NCBI RefSeq assembly: GCF_001424705.1
Contig: NZ_LMRA01000002.1
Location: forward strand, 62,001 to 126,000
Origin: Methylobacterium sp. Leaf465
GTDB lineage: Bacteria; Pseudomonadota; Alphaproteobacteria; Rhizobiales; Beijerinckiaceae
DNA: 64,000 nt
Reading direction: 5' to 3'
The first letter of the stretch is position 1. Each line of letters starts with the position of its first letter. A program made the translations under genes and the position numbers. Under the pieces are notes generated by a model, which was given only the letters and a program-made list of their open reading frames with translations, had not been told where the DNA came from and made no database searches. Positions 30,564 through 40,932 of the stretch are shown one piece after another.

Positions 30564-32351
30564 TCAGTAGACGTCCTGCTGGTAGCGGTGGGCGCGCTCC
30601 AGGGCGGCGACGGCGGCCTCGGCCTCGGCGGGGCTGAGGGCCTTCACGTCCTGGAAGGCCTTCACCACGGCGTTGCGCACGTCCTTGGCCATCCGGGTGG
30701 CATCGCCGCAGACGTAGAAGCTGGCGCCGCCGTCGAGCCAGGCAACGACCTCCTTGGCGTGCTGGGCGATCCGGTCCTGCACGTAGACCTTCTCGGGCTG
30801 GTCGCGCGAGAAGGCCACGTCGATCTGCGACAGCGACCCGTCCTCCAGGGCCTCCTGCCACTCGAGCTGGTACAGGAAGTCGTGGGTGAAGTGCCGGTCG
30901 CCGAAGAACAGCCACGAGCGGCCGGGCGCTTCGACGGCGCGGCGCTCCTGCACGAAGGCGCGGAACGGCGCGACACCGGTGCCGGGGCCGATCATGATGA
31001 TGTCGGTGGCCGGGTCCTGCGGCAGGCGGAAGTGCCGGTTGGGCTTCAGCTTCACCCGCAGCTTGGCGCCGTTGCGGATCCGGTCGGCCACGTGGGTCGA
31101 GGCGACGCCGCTGCGCGCCCGGCCGTGGGTCTCGTAGCGCACCGCCGCGATCACGAGGTGGACCTCGTCGCCCACCTCCTTGCGCGAGGACGCGATGGAA
31201 TAGGCCCGCGGCGGCAGGGGCCGGGTGATGGTGGTGAGGTGCTCGGCCGTGACGGTGGCCGGGAAGCTCTGGATGAGGTCGATGAGGTGGCGCCCCTCGA
31301 TCCAGGCCTTGGCCTCGCCGCTGTCGATGAGTTTCTGCGCCTCGGCATGGCCCGTCGCCTTGACGAAGCGCTCGACGGTGGTGGCCGACAGGGTGGTGAT
31401 GTCGCGCTCGGCCAGCAGGGCCTGGCGCAGGGCCGCGTCGCCGGACAGGCCGGTGGCCGCCAGGATCTCGTCCACCAGGGCCGGGTCGTTCTCCGGATAG
31501 ATCTCCAGGGAATCGCCGGGCTCGTAAGCGGGCGCGCCGTCCTCGAATTCGAGGGCGAGGTGGATCGTCTCCTTGTCGGAGCGCGACGAGTTCAGGTTGA
31601 CGTGGTCGATGACCTCCACGACCCGGGGCTCGCGGCTCGGCTCGGCCTCCTCGTCCTCGTCGCCGGCAGCGCGCGCGGCGAAGTCCACCGCCACGACGTT
31701 GTCGGCGCTCGGGGGCGGCGCCAGTGCCTTGAGGGTATCTTTGATCCAGGCGGCGGCCGGCGTCTCGAAATCGAGGTCGAGGTCGGCGCGGTCATGGGCC
31801 CGGGTGCCCCCCAGGGCCTCGAAGCGGGCATCGAGCGCCTTCCCGATGGCGCAGAACTCCGCGTAGGAGGTGTCCCCGAGGGACAGCACGCCGAAGGACA
31901 CGCCCTCGAGGCGCGGCGCACCGTCGGCCATCAGTTCGTTGTAGGCGCGCACGGCCCGGGCCGGCGGCTCGCCTTCGCCCCAGGTCGCCGCGATGGCGAC
32001 GATGCGCTTCTCCTTGGCGAGGCTGGCGATGTCGAGATCGGCGAAGTCGAGGACCTTCGGCTTGAAGCCGTTCTTGCGGGCGAGCTTGGCCATGTCGCCG
32101 GCGAGCTTCTCGGAGTTGCCCGACTCGCTCGCGAACAGGATGGTCAGCGGCTCGGCGGCCTTGGGCGGCGCGGCCGGGACGGTGGCGGCCTGCGGCGCAC
32201 CGCTGGCGTCGAGGCCGGCGAGGAAGCCCGCGAGCCAGGCCCGCTGAATCGGGGAGGCGGCGCCGAGGACGGCGTCGAGGCTCGCGCGTTCGGTGTCGCC
32301 GAAGGGAGCCGTGCGGGGAATGATCGCGTGTCGTGCCATGTGGGAAGCCAT
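30564..32351 (-). CDS. cysJ: Sulfite reductase flavoprotein subunit CysJ
   Basis: CysJ passes electrons from NADPH through FAD and FMN to CysI. The 595-residue product has an N-terminal flavodoxin domain at ~65-210 (LTILFASESGNSEKLAGDMAK, ATWGEGEPPARA, LGDTSYAEFC). An FAD-binding/connection domain follows (RPLPPRAYSIASS, the RxYS motif), then NADP binding (GPGTGVAPFRAFVQER and FFGDRH). The usual C-terminal aromatic Tyr is present (QQDVY). The start at 32351 (MASHMARH) has a weak AGGACG; the Met at 32339 is possible. Operator-like palindrome upstream. Confidence 0.94.
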   Translation of the reverse strand: MASHMARHAIIPRTAPFGDTERASLDAVLGAASPIQRAWLAGFLAGLDASGAPQAATVPAAPPKAAEPLTILFASESGNSEKLAGDMAKLARKNGFKPKVLDFADLDIASLAKEKRIVAIAATWGEGEPPARAVRAYNELMADGAPRLEGVSFGVLSLGDTSYAEFCAIGKALDARFEALGGTRAHDRADLDLDFETPAAAWIKDTLKALAPPPSADNVVAVDFAARAAGDEDEEAEPSREPRVVEVIDHVNLNSSRSDKETIHLALEFEDGAPAYEPGDSLEIYPENDPALVDEILAATGLSGDAALRQALLAERDITTLSATTVERFVKATGHAEAQKLIDSGEAKAWIEGRHLIDLIQSFPATVTAEHLTTITRPLPPRAYSIASSRKEVGDEVHLVIAAVRYETHGRARSGVASTHVADRIRNGAKLRVKLKPNRHFRLPQDPATDIIMIGPGTGVAPFRAFVQERRAVEAPGRSWLFFGDRHFTHDFLYQLEWQEALEDGSLSQIDVAFSRDQPEKVYVQDRIAQHAKEVVAWLDGGASFYVCGDATRMAKDVRNAVVKAFQDVKALSPAEAEAAVAALERAHRYQQDVY

Positions 32352-32383
32352 GTCGTCCTGAGAGGCCGGCTGTCAACGGGGTT

Positions 32384-32399
32384 GTCCGTTTTACAGAAC
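32384..32399 (-). promoter_or_regulatory. Operator-like site before cysJ
   Basis: On the minus strand the site reads GTTCTGTAAAACGGAC, 33 bases before the cysJ start. It matches the palindrome before cysH (GTTCGTTATAGCGAAC) at 11 of 16 positions in the form GTTCnnTAnAnCGnAC. A shared regulator of the two sulfate-assimilation operons is inferred; the Lrp-type gene between them is the first candidate. Confidence 0.4.
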
Positions 32400-32448
32400 G
32401 ACGTCACGGTAGAAGGAGCTGCCTGCGTGTGCAGGGCAAAAGAGAATT

Positions 32449-32955
32449 TTATTCCCCGGCCACCACCGACAGCGTCGGCGTGAAGCGTCCGTTGGCGGGC
32501 GGGGCCGGAAGGGGCAGGGCGGTGGTGGACTTGACCTTTTCCATCGCGAACCGGGATGTCACGTTCTTGAGGGGCAGAGTCGCGATGAGGTGCTTATAGA
32601 ACGTATCGTAGGCGCGCATATCGGCGACGACGACGCGGAGCATGTAATCCACGTCGCCGGCCATGCGATAGAACTCGAGCACCTCCGGCATGGCCGAGAC
32701 GGTCTCGGCGAAGCGTTCCAGCCATTCGCGCGAGTGATCCGCCGTCTCGATGGAGACGAAGACGGTGAGGCCCAGGCCGAGCTTCACCGGATCGAGCACG
32801 GCGACGCGCCGATCGATGACGCCGTCCGCCTCCAACCGCTGGATGCGCTTCCAGCAGGGCGTCTGCGACAGGCCGACCTTCTCGCCGATGGTGGCGATGG
32901 ACAGGGTGGCGTCCTGCTGCAGCAGCGCCAGGATCTTCAGGTCGATCGAATCCAA
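32449..32955 (-). CDS. Lrp/AsnC family transcriptional regulator
   Basis: The product has an N-terminal winged helix (LDSIDLKILALLQQDATLSI, then GEKVGLSQTPCWKRIQRLEADGVI) and a C-terminal RAM/AsnC effector domain (VLEFYRMAGDVDYMLRVVVADMRAYD). I place the start at a TTG at 32955 because GCGAGG lies five bases upstream and the protein then begins with the usual DSIDLKIL. An ATG at 33003 would add 16 Arg-rich residues. It sits between the divergent cysJI and cysHDN operons and reads leftward like cysJ. Control of these operons, perhaps in response to a sulfur amino acid, is inferred from position. Confidence 0.88.
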   Translation of the reverse strand: MDSIDLKILALLQQDATLSIATIGEKVGLSQTPCWKRIQRLEADGVIDRRVAVLDPVKLGLGLTVFVSIETADHSREWLERFAETVSAMPEVLEFYRMAGDVDYMLRVVVADMRAYDTFYKHLIATLPLKNVTSRFAMEKVKSTTALPLPAPPANGRFTPTLSVVAGE

Positions 32956-33120
32956 GCTGGCCTCGCGGGTTCGTGAGACGCGGCGACGTGCTGGTCGGCA
33001 CATCGTGGCCGCATAATGAGAAGGAATTTCCTTCGTCGAGCAACAGAATGCCCCTGCGGCCCGTTTCGGCAATGGGGGTGCGGCACCGGGGAGTTGCCCG
33101 GTATCGATGGCCGCCATGCC

Positions 33121-33149
33121 TTGACAGCGTTCGTTATAGCGAACATTTC
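33121..33149 (+). promoter_or_regulatory. Promoter region and palindromic operator before cysH
   Basis: TTGACA at 33121-33126 is a consensus -35 element. The adjoining 33129-33144, GTTCGTTATAGCGAAC, is a 16-bp palindrome with 14 matching positions, placed where a repressor or activator would meet RNA polymerase. No clear -10 consensus is seen at 17-base spacing. It resembles the site upstream of cysJ. Confidence 0.5.
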
Positions 33150-33221
33150 AGGTGCCAGACAAGTCACATCGCCACATTCGCCGCCAAGCCACCTCCACCA
33201 CGGTACATCGCGAAGTCTCTC

Positions 33222-34049
33222 ATGAGCTCTCAACTGGAACACGCGGCGCGGGACCTCGCGTCCGCGATGGCGGGCCGCGACCTGAAGGCCCGGATCGCCT
33301 TGATCGAGGCGACGGTGCCGGGCCGGCTCGTGTTCACCACCAGCCTCGGCATCGAGGACCAGGCGCTCACGCACGCGGTCGCGATGCACAAGGGCCGGAC
33401 CGAGATCGTCACCCTCGACACCGGGCGGCTCTACCCCGAGACCTACGACACCTGGACCGAGACCGAATCGGCCTACGGCATCCGCATCCGCGCCTATGCG
33501 CCCGAGCGCGAGGCCGAGGAGCGCTTCGTGGCCGAGTCCGGCATCAACGGGTTCCGCCACTCGGTCGCCGCCCGGCAGGCCTGCTGCGGCTTCCGCAAGG
33601 TCGAGCCCCTGGGCCGGGCCCTCGCAGGGGCCGCCGGCTGGCTCACGGGCCTGCGGGCCGGGCAGTCGGCCAACCGGGCCGACACGCCCCTGGCCGAGGC
33701 CGACGAGGGGCGCGGCCTCCTGAAGATCAACCCCCTGGCCGACTGGTCCCGCGCCGACGTCGAGCGCTTCGTCGCGGACAATTACGTGCCCTACAACGTG
33801 CTGCACGATCGCGGCTTCCCCTCCATCGGCTGCGCGCCCTGCACCCGGGCGATCCGCGTCGGCGAGGACGAGCGCGCCGGCCGCTGGTGGTGGGAACAGG
33901 CGTCCAAGAAGGAATGCGGCTTGCACGTCCACGCCCCCGAAGAGCAGCCACCCGACGAGCGATCGCCCGAACGGAATGTCGCGCCCGGCCAGGAAGCGGC
34001 CGCCTTCGAAACGACCCGAACCTCGAACGCCCTGGAGATGGCCCGATGA
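33222..34049 (+). CDS. cysH: Assimilatory adenylyl-sulfate reductase (CysH family)
   Basis: CysH-type enzymes reduce APS or PAPS to sulfite using thioredoxin. The 275-residue product has [16 protein letters not shown] and [14 protein letters not shown]. Two cysteine pairs are present, [12 protein letters not shown] and GCAPCTRAI; these bind a [4Fe-4S] cluster in bacterial APS reductases and are absent from PAPS reductases. The catalytic Cys lies in the C-terminal ECGLH motif, followed by a ~40-residue tail. With no APS kinase in the cluster, APS is the inferred substrate. Its stop overlaps the cysD start by ATGA. Confidence 0.93.
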   Translation: MSSQLEHAARDLASAMAGRDLKARIALIEATVPGRLVFTTSLGIEDQALTHAVAMHKGRTEIVTLDTGRLYPETYDTWTETESAYGIRIRAYAPEREAEERFVAESGINGFRHSVAARQACCGFRKVEPLGRALAGAAGWLTGLRAGQSANRADTPLAEADEGRGLLKINPLADWSRADVERFVADNYVPYNVLHDRGFPSIGCAPCTRAIRVGEDERAGRWWWEQASKKECGLHVHAPEEQPPDERSPERNVAPGQEAAAFETTRTSNALEMAR

Positions 34050-35002
34050 GCGCCGCCCCCCTCACCACCCACGCGGCCACCGCCCAAGGGGCGAGCCGGC
34101 CCGCCCGGCTCACCCACCTGCAGCGCCTGGAGGCCGAGAGCATCCACATCATGCGGGAGACGGTCGCCGAGACCGAGAACCCGGTGATGCTCTATTCCAT
34201 CGGCAAGGATTCCTCGGTGCTGCTGCACCTGGCGCTGAAGGCCTTCGCGCCGGGGCGCCTGCCGTTCCCGCTGATGCACATCGACACCACCTGGAAGTTC
34301 AAGGAGATGATCGCCTTCCGCGACCAGCGCGCGAAGGAACTCGGCCTCGACCTCATCGTGCACACCAACCAGGACGGTCTCGCCCGCGGCATCGGTCCGG
34401 TGAGCCACGGCTCGGAGGTGCACACCGACGTGATGAAGACCCAGGCCCTGCGCCAGGCCCTGGACAAGCACAAGTTCGACGCGGCCTTCGGCGGCGCGCG
34501 GCGCGACGAGGAGGCCTCGCGCGCCAAGGAGCGCATCGTTTCCCTGCGCACGGCGCAGCACCGCTGGGACCCGAAGCGCCAGCGCGCCGAGCCCTGGCAC
34601 CTCTACAACATGCGCAAGAAGCGCGGTGAGTCGCTGCGCGTGTTCCCGCTCTCGAATTGGACCGAGCTCGACGTCTGGCTCTACATCGAGCAGGAGCAGA
34701 TCCCGATCGTGCCGCTCTACTTCGCCAAGCCCCGCCCGGTGGTGGAGCGCGAGGGCCAGCTCATCATGGTCGACGACGACCGGCTGCCGCTGAACCCCGG
34801 CGAGACGCCTCAGGAGGTGTCGGTCCGTTTCCGGACGCTGGGCGACTATCCCCTGACCGGTGCCGTCGAGAGCGGCGCCGCGACCCTGCCGGAGATCATC
34901 GGCGAGACCCTGGCCGCCCGCACCTCGGAGCGCCAGGGCCGGGTCATCGACAAGGACGGCGCGGGCGCCATGGAGCGGAAGAAGCAGGAGGGCTATTTCT
35001 AA
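34046..35002 (+). CDS. cysD: Sulfate adenylyltransferase subunit 2 CysD
   Basis: CysD is the catalytic PP-loop subunit of ATP sulfurylase, forming APS from sulfate and ATP with GTP hydrolysis by CysN. The 318-residue product starts at the ATG overlapping the cysH stop. It shows the pyrophosphate loop [50 protein letters not shown] and the C-terminal [25 protein letters not shown]. Length is normal. cysN starts two bases after its stop. Confidence 0.96.
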   Translation: MSAAPLTTHAATAQGASRPARLTHLQRLEAESIHIMRETVAETENPVMLYSIGKDSSVLLHLALKAFAPGRLPFPLMHIDTTWKFKEMIAFRDQRAKELGLDLIVHTNQDGLARGIGPVSHGSEVHTDVMKTQALRQALDKHKFDAAFGGARRDEEASRAKERIVSLRTAQHRWDPKRQRAEPWHLYNMRKKRGESLRVFPLSNWTELDVWLYIEQEQIPIVPLYFAKPRPVVEREGQLIMVDDDRLPLNPGETPQEVSVRFRTLGDYPLTGAVESGAATLPEIIGETLAARTSERQGRVIDKDGAGAMERKKQEGYF

Positions 35003-35003
35003 G

Positions 35004-36404
35004 ATGACGATCCACCAGTCACCCGAAGCCTTCGGCTACGACGCGTTCCTGTCCGCCCACCAGAACAAGGAAGTCCTGCGCTTCATCACCTGCGGCTCCG
35101 TCGACGACGGCAAGTCGACCCTGATCGGCCGCCTGCTGCACGACACCAAGCAGATCTTCGACGACCAGGTGACGGCCCTGCAGCGCGACTCGCGCAAGCA
35201 CGGCACGCAGGGCGCGGAGATCGACCTGGCGCTCCTCGTGGACGGCCTCCAGGCCGAGCGCGAGCAGGGCATCACCATCGACGTCGCCTACCGCTTCTTC
35301 TCCACCGACAAGCGTTCCTTCATCGTGGCGGACACCCCCGGCCACGAGCAGTACACCCGCAACATGGCCACCGGCGCCTCCACGGCGGACGTGGCCGTGA
35401 TCCTGGTGGATGCCCGCCAGGGTCTCACCCGGCAGACCCGGCGGCACGCGCTCCTGGTCTCCCTGCTGGGGATCAAGCGCGTGGCGCTGGCCGTGAACAA
35501 GATGGACCTCGTCGGCTGGTCGCAGACCCGTTTCGAGGAGCTCCTGTCGGCCTTCAACGCCTTCGCAGGCCCCCTCGGCTTCAGCGAGATCCGGGCGATC
35601 CCGCTCTCGGCCAAGAACGGCGACAACGTGGTGCTGCCGGGCGCCGCCGCACCCTGGTACACCGGCACCCCGCTGCTCCAGTACCTCGAAGAGGTCCCGG
35701 TCCGCGTCGAGGAGCAGGCCGCCCCGTTCCGCATGGCGGTGCAGTGGGTGAACCGGCCGAACTCGGATTTCCGGGGCTTTGCCGGCCTGATCGCCAGCGG
35801 CCGCGTGGCCCCGGGCGACGCCGTCATCGTCGAGCCCTCGGGCCGGACCTCGACCATCGCCCGCATCGTCACCGCCGACGGCGACCTGCCGCATGCGGTG
35901 GAGGGCCAGTCGGTGACCCTGGTGCTCGCCGACGAGATCGACGCCTCGCGCGGCTCGGTGATCGTCACCGCGGACGCCCCGATGCGGGTGACGGACAGCC
36001 TCGACGCCCGCCTGTTCTGGGCGGCCGAGACCGAGCTGCTGCCCGGCGCCACCCTGCTCGCCAAGATCGGGACCGTGACGGTGAACGCCGTCGTCACCAC
36101 GATCCGGACCCGGATCGATCCCGAGACCGGCAACCCCGAGCCGGCCGCGCGCCTGACCGCCAACGACATCGCCGACGTGACCCTGACCCTCGACCGGGCG
36201 GTGGCGGTGGACGCCTATACGGCCAACCGCGACACCGGCGGCTTCATCCTGATCGACCGCGAGACCACCGACACGGCGGCCCTCGGCCTGATCCAGGCCG
36301 ATGCGGCGGCGACCCCGGTCAAGGACGAGCCCGCGGAGGTGCGCGAGACGCGCTCCGGCGGCGGCTTCCTGTCGAAGCTACGCTGGGTCTTCGGCGGAAT
36401 CTGA
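35004..36404 (+). CDS. cysN: Sulfate adenylyltransferase subunit 1 CysN
   Basis: CysN is the EF-Tu-like GTPase that drives APS formation by CysD. The 466-residue product has the GTP-binding motifs GSVDDGKSTL (P loop), DTPGHEQYTRNM (G3) and NKMDLV (G4), then two beta-barrel domains. The chain ends shortly after them (GGGFLSKLRWVFGG). It therefore lacks the C-terminal APS kinase (CysC) found in NodQ/CysNC fusions. Start at 35004 is two bases beyond the cysD stop. A strong hairpin follows the operon. Confidence 0.95.
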   Translation: MTIHQSPEAFGYDAFLSAHQNKEVLRFITCGSVDDGKSTLIGRLLHDTKQIFDDQVTALQRDSRKHGTQGAEIDLALLVDGLQAEREQGITIDVAYRFFSTDKRSFIVADTPGHEQYTRNMATGASTADVAVILVDARQGLTRQTRRHALLVSLLGIKRVALAVNKMDLVGWSQTRFEELLSAFNAFAGPLGFSEIRAIPLSAKNGDNVVLPGAAAPWYTGTPLLQYLEEVPVRVEEQAAPFRMAVQWVNRPNSDFRGFAGLIASGRVAPGDAVIVEPSGRTSTIARIVTADGDLPHAVEGQSVTLVLADEIDASRGSVIVTADAPMRVTDSLDARLFWAAETELLPGATLLAKIGTVTVNAVVTTIRTRIDPETGNPEPAARLTANDIADVTLTLDRAVAVDAYTANRDTGGFILIDRETTDTAALGLIQADAAATPVKDEPAEVRETRSGGGFLSKLRWVFGGI

Positions 36405-36460
36405 CCGGTCCGGACCCGGCCCGGCAGCGCCGGCCCCGCAGGACCACCCCCGACGGCCTC

Positions 36461-36494
36461 ACCGCCGCGGCTCCTCCCGGAGCCGCGGCGGTTT
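36461..36494 (+). terminator. Terminator of the cysHDN operon
   Basis: ACCGCCGCGGCTCC at 36461-36474 and GGAGCCGCGGCGGT at 36479-36492 form a perfect 14-bp stem with a 4-base loop, followed by TT. Confidence 0.8.
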
Positions 36495-36638
36495 GCGTTC
36501 GCTGCGCGCCGGTGCCGTTTGCAAGGGGGGATCGATGCGGCGGGGGTCATCTCCCTCGCCCATCTCCCTTGCCCGTGCGCGACGGCGCGACTAGGGTCCG
36601 CGCCGCTCGATCCGACCTTCGAAAACAGACGGGAGTGA

Positions 36639-37847
<1,209 letters not shown>

Positions 37848-37897
37848 CGGCGGCGTCCGGCGCGGCCCGCGGGCCTCGCCCGGATCTTGCGTCCCTC

Positions 37898-37945
37898 GAA
37901 CGACCGCGCCCCGGCCGAGAGCCGCGGCGCGGTCGTTCTCGTTTC
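37898..37945 (+). terminator. Hairpin after the aminotransferase gene
   Basis: GAACGACCGCGCC (37898-37910) pairs perfectly with GGCGCGGTCGTTC (37926-37938), followed by TCGTTTCC. The structure ends only 15-20 bases before the next gene's ATG at 37961, so it can serve both as terminator and as leader hairpin. Confidence 0.7.
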
Positions 37946-37960
37946 CGGAGGTCCGTGCCC

Positions 37961-38812
37961 ATGACGACGATCGCCATCCTGGCCGCCGGCGCGATGGGGA
38001 GCGCACTCGCCGCGCGCCTCACCGGGAACGGCGCCGAAGTCCTGACCGTCCTCGACGGACGCAGCCCGGGGACCCGGGCGCGGGCGCTCGCCGCCGGCAT
38101 GACCGACACCGACCTGCCCGGCCTGATGCGGGCCGACCTGCTGCTCTCCATCGTCCCGCCGGCCGATGCCGAGGCCCTCGCCATCACTCTGGCGCCGATC
38201 CTCGCGGCGGCGGCGCACAAGCCCGTCTACGTCGATTGCAACGCGGTGAACGTCGTGACGGTCCGACGCATCGCCGGGATCGTCGCGCCGACCGGGGCGG
38301 CCTTCCTCGACGGTGCGATCATCGGCCTGCCGCCGAAACCCGGCACGCCCGGTCCGCGCCTTCACGTGTCGGGCGATGCCGCCGAATCCGCGCGACCTCT
38401 TCGCGACCTCGGTGTCGACCTCAGGGTGAATACCGGTGGTATCGGCGCGGCCTCGGGCCTGAAGATGGCCTATGCGGGCATCAACAAGGGCCTCACCGCT
38501 CTGGCCGCCCTCATGGTGCTGGGGGCCGAACGGGCGGGCGCCGGCGAAGCCCTGCGGGCGGAACTCGCCGAAACCGAGCCGGCTCTCCTCGCGCGCTTCG
38601 CCCGCGGCCTGCCCGACATGCTTCCCAAAGCCCAGCGCTGGGTCGCCGAGATGCACGAGATCGCCGATTTCCTCGGTGACGATGCCGCCGGGCGCCAGGT
38701 CTTCGCCGGCGCGGCCGACCTCTATGCGCGTCTGTCCGGCGCGGACGAGGCGGGTGACAGCGCCCGCCTGCGAGCCTTCGCGGCGGCGTGCGGATCGTCG
38801 CAGCCGTCATGA
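37961..38812 (+). CDS. 6-phosphogluconate dehydrogenase-like NAD(P)-binding oxidoreductase (DUF1932)
   Basis: The 283-residue product has an N-terminal Rossmann fold (IAILAAGAMGSALAARL, an A-x-G-x-M-G variant of the nucleotide-binding loop) and MRADLLLSIVPPADA. The substrate/cofactor motif is FLDGAIIGLPPKPG. The helical C-terminal domain is DUF1932-like and contains the conserved lysine region GLKMAYAGINKGLTAL. Members resemble beta-hydroxyacid dehydrogenases. The substrate is not known. The start follows GGAGGTCCGTGCCC. Confidence 0.85.
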   Translation: MTTIAILAAGAMGSALAARLTGNGAEVLTVLDGRSPGTRARALAAGMTDTDLPGLMRADLLLSIVPPADAEALAITLAPILAAAAHKPVYVDCNAVNVVTVRRIAGIVAPTGAAFLDGAIIGLPPKPGTPGPRLHVSGDAAESARPLRDLGVDLRVNTGGIGAASGLKMAYAGINKGLTALAALMVLGAERAGAGEALRAELAETEPALLARFARGLPDMLPKAQRWVAEMHEIADFLGDDAAGRQVFAGAADLYARLSGADEAGDSARLRAFAAACGSSQPS

Positions 38813-39181
38813 CGCGGGGGAAGCCGGTTGCCGGCTTCATCGGCGCCGCCTACATCGGCGGTCCCTGCTGCCGAGGCGCTCGATGGTTTCGCGAACCCTC
38901 TCGGGCTTGGCATGGCAGCGGGGCTTGTCGTGACGGGGCGGTGCGGACCAGTTCTCTGCATGGTTCCTGTGAGGCCTAGTGGGCCGGGTGGCGACAGGCG
39001 TGTCAGGGACGCGGGGAACAGGAACCGCAGCCTTGGCGCAAGGCCCACCTCATCGGCCCCGTCTCATCCCGGGACGGTCTTCCGCTGCATCCCGGTCGCG
39101 TTCGTTAAGGATCCTCGGCAAGTGTAGGGATCGGCCGGGGAACCGGTCGTGTGCCACTGCGTAGTTTCGGGCCAGACCACT
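38813..39181. other. Intergenic region without a supported gene (369 bp)
   Basis: Short open frames in all directions are interrupted and have no good start sites. I see no tRNA, riboswitch core or long repeat. The stretch GTTCGTTAAGGATCC near 39100 may belong to the promoter of the small gene at 39182. Confidence 0.5.
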
Positions 39182-39478
39182 ATGAGACGCCTCCTGACGG
39201 GCGGCATCAAGGCGATCCTCGCGGTCGCTGCGCTCTCCACCGCCGCTCACTGGACCTTGCGCCTGCAGCGCGAGCCGACCCTTCCGCTCCGCGCTCAGGC
39301 GGAGCTTCCCGACCCGATCACCACCGGATCGATCACGCCGCGGCACGCAGAGCCTGCCGTCCCGGCGGAGCCGGCTGCGGACTTTGCCAAGACCCTCGAC
39401 CAGCGCCACCTTTCCGAACTCTTCGCCGGTGCGGCGCCCGAAAAGGCGAAGGTGCAGAAGACGGCCGTCAAGCGCTAG
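39182..39478 (+). CDS. Small membrane-anchored hypothetical protein (98 aa)
   Basis: Not recognised. The ATG at 39182 (MRRLLTGG) gives one hydrophobic segment near the N-terminus (IKAILAVAALSTAAHWTL) that could be an uncleaved anchor. A Pro/Ala-rich periplasmic part follows, with PDPITTGSI (a motif common in small secreted Hyphomicrobiales proteins) and a charged end. A GTG at 39149 would add 11 residues including two cysteines and is less likely. Confidence 0.6.
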   Translation: MRRLLTGGIKAILAVAALSTAAHWTLRLQREPTLPLRAQAELPDPITTGSITPRHAEPAVPAEPAADFAKTLDQRHLSELFAGAAPEKAKVQKTAVKR

Positions 39479-39572
39479 GACCAAAGTCCCGACTGCCCGT
39501 CGGCCGGCCATGCCACGGACCGCACGCCCGAATCCGGGGCGTGCGACCGTCGACGACGGGATCGTGGATCGG

Positions 39573-40148
39573 TCAGGCGGCGGCGCGGCTGGCGTGATTG
39601 CCGTCCTGGATCTCCGCGATGATCTTGGCGCAGAAGGCGTCGAGGTCGCCAGGGTTGCGGCTCGTGATCAGGCCCCGGTCCGACACGACGGGCTCGTCCG
39701 TCCAGTCCGCGCCCGCATTCACCACATCCGTCCGGATCGATTCGAACGAGGTCATCCGGCGTCCCTTCGCGGCGCCGACCTCGATCAGCAGCCAAGGCGC
39801 GTGGCAGATGGCAGCGACCACCTTGCCGGAATCCACGAAGCTGCGAATCACCGCGAGGGCCTTCGGCTCCAGGCGCAGCTTGTCCGGGTTGATCTGGCCG
39901 CCCGGGAGGACGAGGGCATCGTAGTCCTGCGGTGACCCGGACTCGAGATCCTTGTCGACCGCGACGTTCTTGCCCCAATCGGTCTTGTCCCACCCGCGAA
40001 TGGATTCCTTCGCCGTGCGGGACTGCGGCGCCGCGACGTGCACGGTGGCGCCGACCTCCTTGAGCCTGCTCTGCGGGACGGTGAGCTCGGTCTCCTCGAA
40101 GCCATCGGTGGCGAGGATCAAAACCTTGGCCTGCCTGATGTCAGACAT
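39573..40148 (-). CDS. DJ-1/PfpI family protein (type 1 glutamine amidotransferase-like)
   Basis: The 191-residue product is full length for the PfpI family. Visible motifs are VLILATDGFEETEL at the N-terminus, ALVLPGGQINPDKL (oxyanion region) and the nucleophile elbow VAAICHAPWLLIE with the reactive Cys. Members are stress-linked glyoxalases, deglycases or peptidases; the activity of this one is open. Start ATG at 40148 (MSDIRQAKVL) follows CGGAGACAATCC. It is transcribed alone. Confidence 0.9.
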   Translation of the reverse strand: MSDIRQAKVLILATDGFEETELTVPQSRLKEVGATVHVAAPQSRTAKESIRGWDKTDWGKNVAVDKDLESGSPQDYDALVLPGGQINPDKLRLEPKALAVIRSFVDSGKVVAAICHAPWLLIEVGAAKGRRMTSFESIRTDVVNAGADWTDEPVVSDRGLITSRNPGDLDAFCAKIIAEIQDGNHASRAAA

Positions 40149-40301
40149 GGATTGTCTCCGGAATGCGAAAGATATGGCACTGAACAGGTCCCGTGAGATG
40201 CGGGTTCCGCACGGGTAACGGACGGGCCCTTCGGGCGCGGGAACCTGGCCGCGCTCGGCCGTGTTGGTCCGCACATCCCTCAGACAGACAGGAGGCTTCG
40301 C

Positions 40302-40535
40302 ATGGCCAATCACGAGATGGCCAATCCCGGCCTGCCGATTCCCGAGCCGCTGCCGGGTGGAATTCCGGGCGATCTGCCGACGCCGCCCCCGCCGGACGAG
40401 CAGCCCGATATCGGACCGACGGGGCCGCGCACGCCGTATCCGGTCAACGATCCGGGGATCGACGAGCCGGCCGGCCCGGGCTCGGAGCCGGATTACCTGC
40501 CGGGCGGTCCGACCGATCCCGGCGTCCGGATGTAG
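40302..40535 (+). CDS. Proline/glycine-rich small protein (77 aa)
   Basis: Unknown. The ATG at 40302 follows AGGAGGCTTCGC, an excellent ribosome binding site, which is the main reason to accept it. The product is about one-third Pro and Gly (PIPEPLPGGIPGDLPTPPPP), acidic, with no signal peptide, and is predicted disordered. Similar Pro-rich short proteins occur in Methylobacterium. It is convergent with the next gene, seven bases away. Confidence 0.65.
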   Translation: MANHEMANPGLPIPEPLPGGIPGDLPTPPPPDEQPDIGPTGPRTPYPVNDPGIDEPAGPGSEPDYLPGGPTDPGVRM

Positions 40536-40542
40536 GGGGGGG

Positions 40543-40932
40543 TCAGTGGTCCCCGTGCGACGCGCGCACGTCGCGCGGTGCACTCAGGATTTCGGAGAGG
40601 CTCGTCGCCACGTGACGGGCCTCTTCATCCGTCAGGCGAAGCTGAAACGGGGGCAGGGCGCCAGCCCGGAGGGCCACGACGGCCTGGCCTTTTTCGTCCG
40701 TACCGATCTCGATCGCCGACGACGTGACGTCGAGCATCGCAATCTCCTCGTCGGACATGTCCTCGGGCAGATCGCTGTCGTCGGGTTCGTCGATGGCGGT
40801 GAGAAGCTGGCCCACCGCCCGCACCAGGGCGCGAGCCGCCCGGGCATCCATCACGACGGCCGTGGCCTGATCGTCCTTCTGAAATGAAAGCTGGATGTTC
40901 GCCCCTTCGAGGGAAACCGAGATGCCCGCCAT
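40543..40932 (-). CDS. Hypothetical acidic protein (129 aa)
   Basis: Not recognised. With start ATG at 40932 (MAGISVSLEG) it has strands SVSLEGANIQLSFQ, a helix AARALVRAVGQLLTAI, an acidic linker (DEPDDSDLPEDMSDEE), another strand pair and a C-terminal helix (TDEEARHVATSLSEIL). No signal or membrane segment is seen. The symmetry of a strand pair plus helix at both ends suggests a duplicated small domain. Confidence 0.6.
   Translation of the reverse strand: MAGISVSLEGANIQLSFQKDDQATAVVMDARAARALVRAVGQLLTAIDEPDDSDLPEDMSDEEIAMLDVTSSAIEIGTDEKGQAVVALRAGALPPFQLRLTDEEARHVATSLSEILSAPRDVRASHGDH

Noticed and set aside
38788-38979. 63-codon frame after the DUF1932 oxidoreductase gene
   Set aside because: It begins inside the preceding gene and has no ribosome binding site or convincing protein features.
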